21,907 nt of DNA from Burkholderia sp. (GTDB lineage Bacteria > Pseudomonadota > Gammaproteobacteria > Burkholderiales > Burkholderiaceae). The stretch lies in NCBI GenBank assembly GCA_030151225.1, contig JASLEG010000326.1:1-21907 (forward strand), given 5' to 3'. Positions 17,606-21,907 of this stretch are shown here, in pieces. The position numbers were made by a program, and so were the translations under genes. The notes under the pieces were generated by a model. It was not told the origin of the DNA. It saw only the letters and a program-made list of their open reading frames with translations, and searched no databases. Each line of letters begins with the position of its first letter. The first letter of the stretch is position 1.

Positions 17606-18799
17606 TCAGTCGGCCTGCTTGCGCAGGAATGCCGGGATGTCGTACGTGTCGACGCCCTTTTCCTGCAGCGCCTGCACGTGCGAAGCCGCCGTTTCACGCG
17701 AATTGCGCCAGACGGCCGGCGTGTCGAGCGCGCCGTAATCTGCCGTGTTCACGTGGGCCGGTGCGTAGCTGTGCGCCACCGCGCCGATCGGCTGGTTGTC
17801 CGTGCCGGTGCGCAGCAGCGTCATCGGGGTGGTCTGCTGCTTCTTCGCGGCACGGCCCAGGCCGGTCGCCACCACGGTCACGCGCAGCGCGTCGCCCATC
17901 GCGTCGTCGTACACGGCACCGAAGATCACGGTCGCGTCTTCCGCGGCGTAGCTCTTGATGGTGTTCATGACTTCACGCGTTTCCGACAGACGCAGCGAGC
18001 GGCTCGACGTGATGTTGACGAGCACGCCGCGCGCGCCCGACAGATCCACGCCTTCGAGCAGCGGACTGGCCACGGCCTGCTCGGCGGCCAGACGCGCACG
18101 GTCGACACCGGCCACCGTCGCGGTGCCCATCATCGCCTTGCCCTGCTCGCCCATCACCGTCTTCACGTCCTCGAAGTCGACGTTCACGAGGCCGTCGACA
18201 TTGATGATTTCGGCGATGCCCGCGACGGCGTTGTTCAGCACGTCGTCGGCGCACTGGAAGCACTTGTCCATCTCGGCGTCGTCGCCCATCACGTCGAACA
18301 GCTTGTCGTTGAGCACGACGATCAGCGAATCGACGTGGTCCTCGAGCTGCTGCGCGCCGGCTTCGGCCACGCGCATGCGCTTGCCGCCTTCGAACTCGAA
18401 CGGCTTGCTGACCACGCCGACGGTCAGGATGCCCATTTCCTTGGCGATCTGCGCGACCACCGGTGCCGCGCCCGTGCCCGTACCGCCGCCCATGCCGGCG
18501 GTGATGAACACCATGTGCGCGCCGCGCAGCGAATCGGCGATGCGCTCGCGCGCTTCTTCGGCGGCCGCACGGCCCATGTCCGGCTTCGCGCCGGCGCCGA
18601 GGCCCGTGTTGCCGAGCTGGATCACGTTCGGTGCGCGCGAGCGCGACAGCGCCTGCGCATCGGTGTTCATGACGACGAAGTCGACGCCCTGCACACCGCG
18701 GTTGATCATGTGCGATACGGCATTGCCGCCCGCGCCACCGACCCCGATCACCTTGATGATGGTGCCGTTGGTCTCGGTTTCCAGCATTTGGAATTCCAT
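17606..18799 (-). CDS. ftsZ: Cell division protein FtsZ
   Basis: Tubulin-like GTPase that forms the Z-ring at mid-cell. The 397-residue product has KVIGVGGAGGNAVSHMI (nucleotide-binding start), the tubulin signature GGGTGTG at residues 104-110, the T7-region VDFEDVKTVM and the C-terminal conserved peptide YDIPAFLRKQAD, which binds FtsA, ZipA and ZapD. The variable linker is moderately short. The ATG at 18799 has a GGAGG ribosome binding site and matches the family start. It lies 103 bases after ftsA, long enough to hold an extra promoter, but none is clear. ZapD, which binds the same C-terminal peptide, is encoded elsewhere in this window. Confidence 0.99.
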   Translation of the reverse strand: MEFQMLETETNGTIIKVIGVGGAGGNAVSHMINRGVQGVDFVVMNTDAQALSRSRAPNVIQLGNTGLGAGAKPDMGRAAAEEARERIADSLRGAHMVFITAGMGGGTGTGAAPVVAQIAKEMGILTVGVVSKPFEFEGGKRMRVAEAGAQQLEDHVDSLIVVLNDKLFDVMGDDAEMDKCFQCADDVLNNAVAGIAEIINVDGLVNVDFEDVKTVMGEQGKAMMGTATVAGVDRARLAAEQAVASPLLEGVDLSGARGVLVNITSSRSLRLSETREVMNTIKSYAAEDATVIFGAVYDDAMGDALRVTVVATGLGRAAKKQQTTPMTLLRTGTDNQPIGAVAHSYAPAHVNTADYGALDTPAVWRNSRETAASHVQALQEKGVDTYDIPAFLRKQAD

Positions 18800-18902
18800 T
18801 GTTGCCTCCGTCAAGAAAGATAGCTGCTCGGCCGTTATCCGGCAGGAGATCGGGCAACCCCCTGCGCGCGCGTCAGCCGCCGGCACCGACGCTTGTTCGA
18901 AA

Positions 18903-20135
18903 TCAGAAATTGCTCAGGAACCAGTCCTTCATGCGCGTGAAGATCTGGCCCGCGGAGCCGGACTGCACGGCCACCTTGCGGCCGCGCATGCGCTGCGCGC
19001 TGCCTTCGACCAGCAGCCCCATCGCCGTGGAGTAGCGCGGATTGCGCACCACGTCGGCCAGGCCGCCCGCGTATTCCGGCGCACCGATGCGCACCGGCTT
19101 CAGGAAAATGTCCTCGCCCAGCTCCACCATGCCGGGCATCATCGCAGCCCCGCCCGTCAGCACGACACCGGAACTGAGTAACTCTTCGTAACCCGACTCG
19201 CGCACGACTTGCTGCACGAGCGAGAACAGCTCTTCGACGCGCGGCTCGATCACCGCCGCGAGTGCCTGGCGCGACAGCGTGCGCGGCCCGCGCTCGCCGA
19301 GCCCCGGCACTTCCACCATCTCGTCCGGATCGGCCAGCGCCTGCTTCGCGATGCCGTGGCTGACCTTGATGTCCTCCGCGTCCGGCGTCGGCGTGCGCAG
19401 CGCCATGGCGATGTCGCTCGTGATCTGGTCGCCCGCGATCGGGATCACCGCGGTGTGACGGATCGCGCCTTCGGCGAAGATCGCGATGTCGGTCGTGCCG
19501 CCGCCGATGTCCACCAGCACCACGCCGAGATCCTTCTCGTCCTCGGTCAGCACCGCCAGCGACGAGGCCAGCGGCTGCAGGATCAGGTCGTTCACTTCCA
19601 GGCCGCAGCGACGCACGCACTTGACGATGTTCTGCGCGGCGCTGACCGCGCCCGTCACGATGTGCACCTTCACCTCGAGACGGATGCCGCTCATGCCGAT
19701 CGGCTCGCGCACGTCTTCCTGGCCGTCGATGATGAATTCCTGGGTCAGGATGTGCAGCACCTGCTGGTCGGTCGGGATGTTGATCGCCTTGGCGGTCTCG
19801 ATCACGCGCGCGACGTCCGTCTGCGTGACTTCCTTCTCCTTGATCGCCACCATGCCGCTCGAGTTGAAGCTGCGGATGTGGCTGCCGGCGATCCCCGTGA
19901 ACACGTTGGTGATCTTGCAGTCGGCCATCAGCTCGGCTTCCTCGAGGGCGCGCTGAATGGACTGCACCGTGGCCTCGATGTTCACCACGACGCCTTTCTT
20001 GAGACCTTTCGACTCGCTCTGGCCGAGGCCGATCACCTCGTAGTGGCCCTCGCCCTTCAGCTCGGCGACGACGGCCACGACCTTCGACGTGCCGATGTCG
20101 AGGGCAACCAGCAGATCTTTATAGTCTTTGCTCAT
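18903..20135 (-). CDS. ftsA: Cell division protein FtsA
   Basis: Actin-like ATPase that tethers FtsZ to the inner membrane and recruits later divisome proteins. The 410-residue product shows the actin phosphate-1 loop DIGTSKVVAVVAEL (about residues 14-27), the phosphate-2 loop VLVDIGGGTTDIAIF (about 206-220), the adenosine motif VVLTGGAAMMPGMVEL, and a C-terminal amphipathic membrane-targeting helix (IFTRMKDWFLSNF). The SHIRSFNSSG segment belongs to the 1C subdomain that contacts other divisome proteins. It starts 25 bases after ftsQ within the dcw cluster; the ribosome binding site is AAGAG-like and moderate. Confidence 0.99.
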   Translation of the reverse strand: MSKDYKDLLVALDIGTSKVVAVVAELKGEGHYEVIGLGQSESKGLKKGVVVNIEATVQSIQRALEEAELMADCKITNVFTGIAGSHIRSFNSSGMVAIKEKEVTQTDVARVIETAKAINIPTDQQVLHILTQEFIIDGQEDVREPIGMSGIRLEVKVHIVTGAVSAAQNIVKCVRRCGLEVNDLILQPLASSLAVLTEDEKDLGVVLVDIGGGTTDIAIFAEGAIRHTAVIPIAGDQITSDIAMALRTPTPDAEDIKVSHGIAKQALADPDEMVEVPGLGERGPRTLSRQALAAVIEPRVEELFSLVQQVVRESGYEELLSSGVVLTGGAAMMPGMVELGEDIFLKPVRIGAPEYAGGLADVVRNPRYSTAMGLLVEGSAQRMRGRKVAVQSGSAGQIFTRMKDWFLSNF

Positions 20136-20160
20136 AAGTGCTCTTGCGTGTGATGTCCTG

Positions 20161-20913
20161 TTACTTCTTGCCCTTGTCGGTATCGCTGAGGAACCGCATG
20201 TTCGCCGCGCGGATCGCGAATCCGTTCGGGTACCGCAGGTCCGCGTACTCGATGTCCTTGCCCCAGCGCTGCGTCACCGACGGCCACGCGGCAACCAGCC
20301 GCTGGGCGCGATCGGGCAGCGTGTCCGCGTTGCGTTCGCGGCCGAATTCGATCTCCATGCCGTTGGCGAGCTTGACCGTCCATGCATAGCGCGAGGACAG
20401 CGTCACTTCCTCGGGCTCCGAATCGAGCGGCGCGAGCCACTTCGCGAAGTCGTGATAGCGCTGCACCACATCCTTCGCGCTGCCGTCGGGGCCGTCGAAC
20501 GCCGGCAGATCCTCGTCGAGCTCGCCCTGGTTCGCCGTGAACAGCTCGCCATCGGTGCTGACGAGCTGGTCGCTGCCCCAGGTGCCGAGTGGCTTGTATT
20601 CCTCGAGCGTGACGGCCAGCGCGTTCGGCCAGACCCGCCGCACGCTCGCGTGACGCACCCACGGCATCTGCTCGAACGCCACCCGCGCGGTGTCGAGATC
20701 GACCGTGAAGAAATTGCCCTTCAGGCGGCCCACCACACTCGCGCGCACCGTGGGCGAGTTGATGTGATCGGTGTCGCCGTCGATCAGGATCGTCCGCAAG
20801 GCGAACGCCGGGCGCTGGATCAGCCAGTAGCCGCCCGCCGCCGCGCAACCGAGCAGCAGCAGCGCGTAGAGCGCGCTGGCCGCGAAGTTGAGTTGGCGAA
20901 CGTTGTTCCACAT
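20161..20913 (-). CDS. ftsQ: Cell division protein FtsQ
   Basis: Bitopic inner-membrane protein that links early and late divisome components by binding FtsB and FtsL. The 250-residue product has a short cytoplasmic N-terminus, one membrane helix (about residues 11-32, AASALYALLLLGCAAAGGYWL), a POTRA domain (about 35-105, with LRTILIDGD and WVRHASVRRVWPNALAVTLEEY) and the periplasmic beta domain ending in AIRAANMRFL. The N-terminus is shorter than in E. coli FtsQ, as usual for betaproteobacteria. It lies 18 bases after ddlB and 25 before ftsA. Confidence 0.96.
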   Translation of the reverse strand: MWNNVRQLNFAASALYALLLLGCAAAGGYWLIQRPAFALRTILIDGDTDHINSPTVRASVVGRLKGNFFTVDLDTARVAFEQMPWVRHASVRRVWPNALAVTLEEYKPLGTWGSDQLVSTDGELFTANQGELDEDLPAFDGPDGSAKDVVQRYHDFAKWLAPLDSEPEEVTLSSRYAWTVKLANGMEIEFGRERNADTLPDRAQRLVAAWPSVTQRWGKDIEYADLRYPNGFAIRAANMRFLSDTDKGKK

Positions 20914-20931
20914 GGTCGGTTCCGTATTCCG

Positions 20932-21873
20932 TCAATCGTCGAGCGTCATCGACAGCACCTTCACCACCAGCTCCGAGTAGCTGATGCCGACCGCCCGCGC
21001 GGCCTTCGGTGGCAGCGAATGGTCGGTCATGCCCGGCGCCGTGTTCACCTCGAGGAAGTACGGCTCGCCGGCCGCATCCAGCATGAAGTCGGCACGGCCC
21101 CAGTCGGTGCAGCCGAGCACATCGAACGCGCGACGCGCGAGGCGCTTGAATTCGGCTTCCTTCGCCGGCTCGATGCCGCACGGGATCAGGTACTGCGTGT
21201 CGTCGGCGAGGTACTTCGCGTGATAGTCGTAGAACTCGCCGGCCGGCACGATGCGGATCACCGGCAGGTCCAGGTCGCCCGCGATGCAGGCCGTGAACTC
21301 GCCGCCGCCCTCGATGCTCTTCTCGACCAGCACGATCCGGTCGTGCCGGGCGGCCTCGTCGAGCGCGGCCGGCAGCGCCGCGGCGTCCTTCACCTTGATC
21401 ACGGCCACGCTCGAGCCCTCGCTGGCCGGCTTCACGAACAGCGGCAGGCCGAGCTTCGCGACGATCTCGGGGGCGCGCTTGGCGTGGTCGTCACCGCGCA
21501 TCACGGTTTCGAACGGCGGGGTGGGCACGCCGGTCTGCTGCCACACCAGCTTGGTGCGGAACTTGTCGAGGCCGAGCGCCGAGCCGAGCACGCCGGTGCC
21601 CGTGTAGCGGATGCCGTAGAAGTCGAGCGCGCCCTGGATCTGGCCGTTCTCGCCATAGCCGCCGTGCAGCGCGTTGAACACCCGCACGAAGCCTTCGTCC
21701 TTCAGCGCGGCCAGCGGCCGCTCGGCCGGGTCGAACGGATGCGCGTCGATGCCCGCCTCGAGCAGGCCCTGCAGCACCAGCCTGCCCGAGTTCAGCGATA
21801 CCTCGCGCTCGGCGGACACGCCGCCGAACAGTACCGCCACCTTGCCGAAACGTTTCGGATCGATCCCGCTCAT
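20932..21873 (-). CDS. ddlB: D-alanine--D-alanine ligase
   Basis: Cytoplasmic ATP-grasp enzyme that joins two D-alanines for the peptidoglycan stem peptide. The 313-residue product has the N-terminal VLFGGVSAEREVSLNSG, the HGGYGENGQIQGALDFYGI motif, the ATP-binding FVKPASEGSSVAVIKV (about residues 143-158) and the magnesium/ATP site RADFMLD with FLEVNTAPGMTDHSLPPKA near residues 256-290. The ATG at 21873 follows the upstream gene's stop with one base between them (TGAcATG), so translation is probably coupled. This is the dcw-cluster form, usually named DdlB. Confidence 0.97.
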   Translation of the reverse strand: MSGIDPKRFGKVAVLFGGVSAEREVSLNSGRLVLQGLLEAGIDAHPFDPAERPLAALKDEGFVRVFNALHGGYGENGQIQGALDFYGIRYTGTGVLGSALGLDKFRTKLVWQQTGVPTPPFETVMRGDDHAKRAPEIVAKLGLPLFVKPASEGSSVAVIKVKDAAALPAALDEAARHDRIVLVEKSIEGGGEFTACIAGDLDLPVIRIVPAGEFYDYHAKYLADDTQYLIPCGIEPAKEAEFKRLARRAFDVLGCTDWGRADFMLDAAGEPYFLEVNTAPGMTDHSLPPKAARAVGISYSELVVKVLSMTLDD

Positions 21874-21874
21874 G

Positions 21875-21907
21875 TCATCCCTTCTGTTGCTGTTGCTGCG
21901 CGATCCG
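21875..21907 (-). CDS. murC: C-terminal end of MurC (UDP-N-acetylmuramate--L-alanine ligase), cut by the window edge
   Basis: The last ten codons read RIAQQQQQKG then stop, in a frame that runs off the window. Identity is inferred from gene order only: in the dcw cluster murC precedes ddlB. The glutamine-rich tail has no functional motif, and no catalytic part is visible. The stop lies one base before the ddlB ATG. Confidence 0.6.
   Translation of the reverse strand, partial: RIAQQQQQKG

Noticed and set aside
16850..18823. Plus-strand frame of 657 codons
   Set aside because: Antisense of the peroxiredoxin gene and ftsZ, both of which are clear.

Overview
The window is about 22 kb of high-GC, gene-dense chromosomal DNA. 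Gene order and protein sequence both point to a betaproteobacterium of the genus Burkholderia (sensu lato). The order is murC-ddlB-ftsQ-ftsA-ftsZ, peroxiredoxin, lpxC, a divergent DUF721 gene, then secA-argJ-ATPase-nudix, facing yacG-zapD-coaE-pilD-pilC-pilB. The proteins look like Burkholderia housekeeping proteins throughout. The species cannot be fixed from this sequence alone; a plant-associated Burkholderia is possible but is only an impression.

Layout from left to right. Positions 1-224 are a near-perfect inverted duplication of the 5' end of obgE, almost certainly an assembly or foldback artefact. Positions 324-1067 hold the rplU-rpmA ribosomal protein operon on the minus strand, with a strong promoter and a terminator. 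It is divergent from ispB (quinone side-chain synthesis), which is followed by tRNA-Pro(CGG) and a CNNM/CorC-type membrane protein gene. From 3923 to 9209 a plus-strand cluster encodes type IV pilus assembly (PilB ATPase, PilC platform, PilD prepilin peptidase), then CoaE (last step of CoA synthesis), ZapD (FtsZ bundling) and YacG (small zinc protein). From 9250 to 14873 the minus strand carries secA-argJ-DUF815 ATPase-nudix hydrolase. A DUF721/DciA-like gene diverges from secA and converges on lpxC across a bidirectional terminator. From 15741 to the right edge is the distal part of the dcw (division and cell wall) cluster on the minus strand: murC (last codons only), ddlB, ftsQ, ftsA, ftsZ, then a peroxiredoxin gene and lpxC.

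Functionally the right half joins peptidoglycan precursor synthesis (DdlB), divisome assembly (FtsQ, FtsA, FtsZ) and the committed step of lipid A synthesis (LpxC), with the Sec motor next door. The left half joins pilus assembly, cofactor synthesis and FtsZ-ring support (ZapD). Several genes are tightly coupled: ATGA overlaps join pilB/pilC and ATPase/nudix, and murC/ddlB are one base apart.

I see no CRISPR array, insertion sequence, prophage, toxin-antitoxin pair or defence island, and no convincing new biological system. The points most worth a second look are the terminal inverted duplication, paired stem-loops around argJ, the very short SD-less leader of ispB, the long hairpin that separates the peroxiredoxin gene from lpxC, and the DUF721 gene in the place where enterics carry secM.
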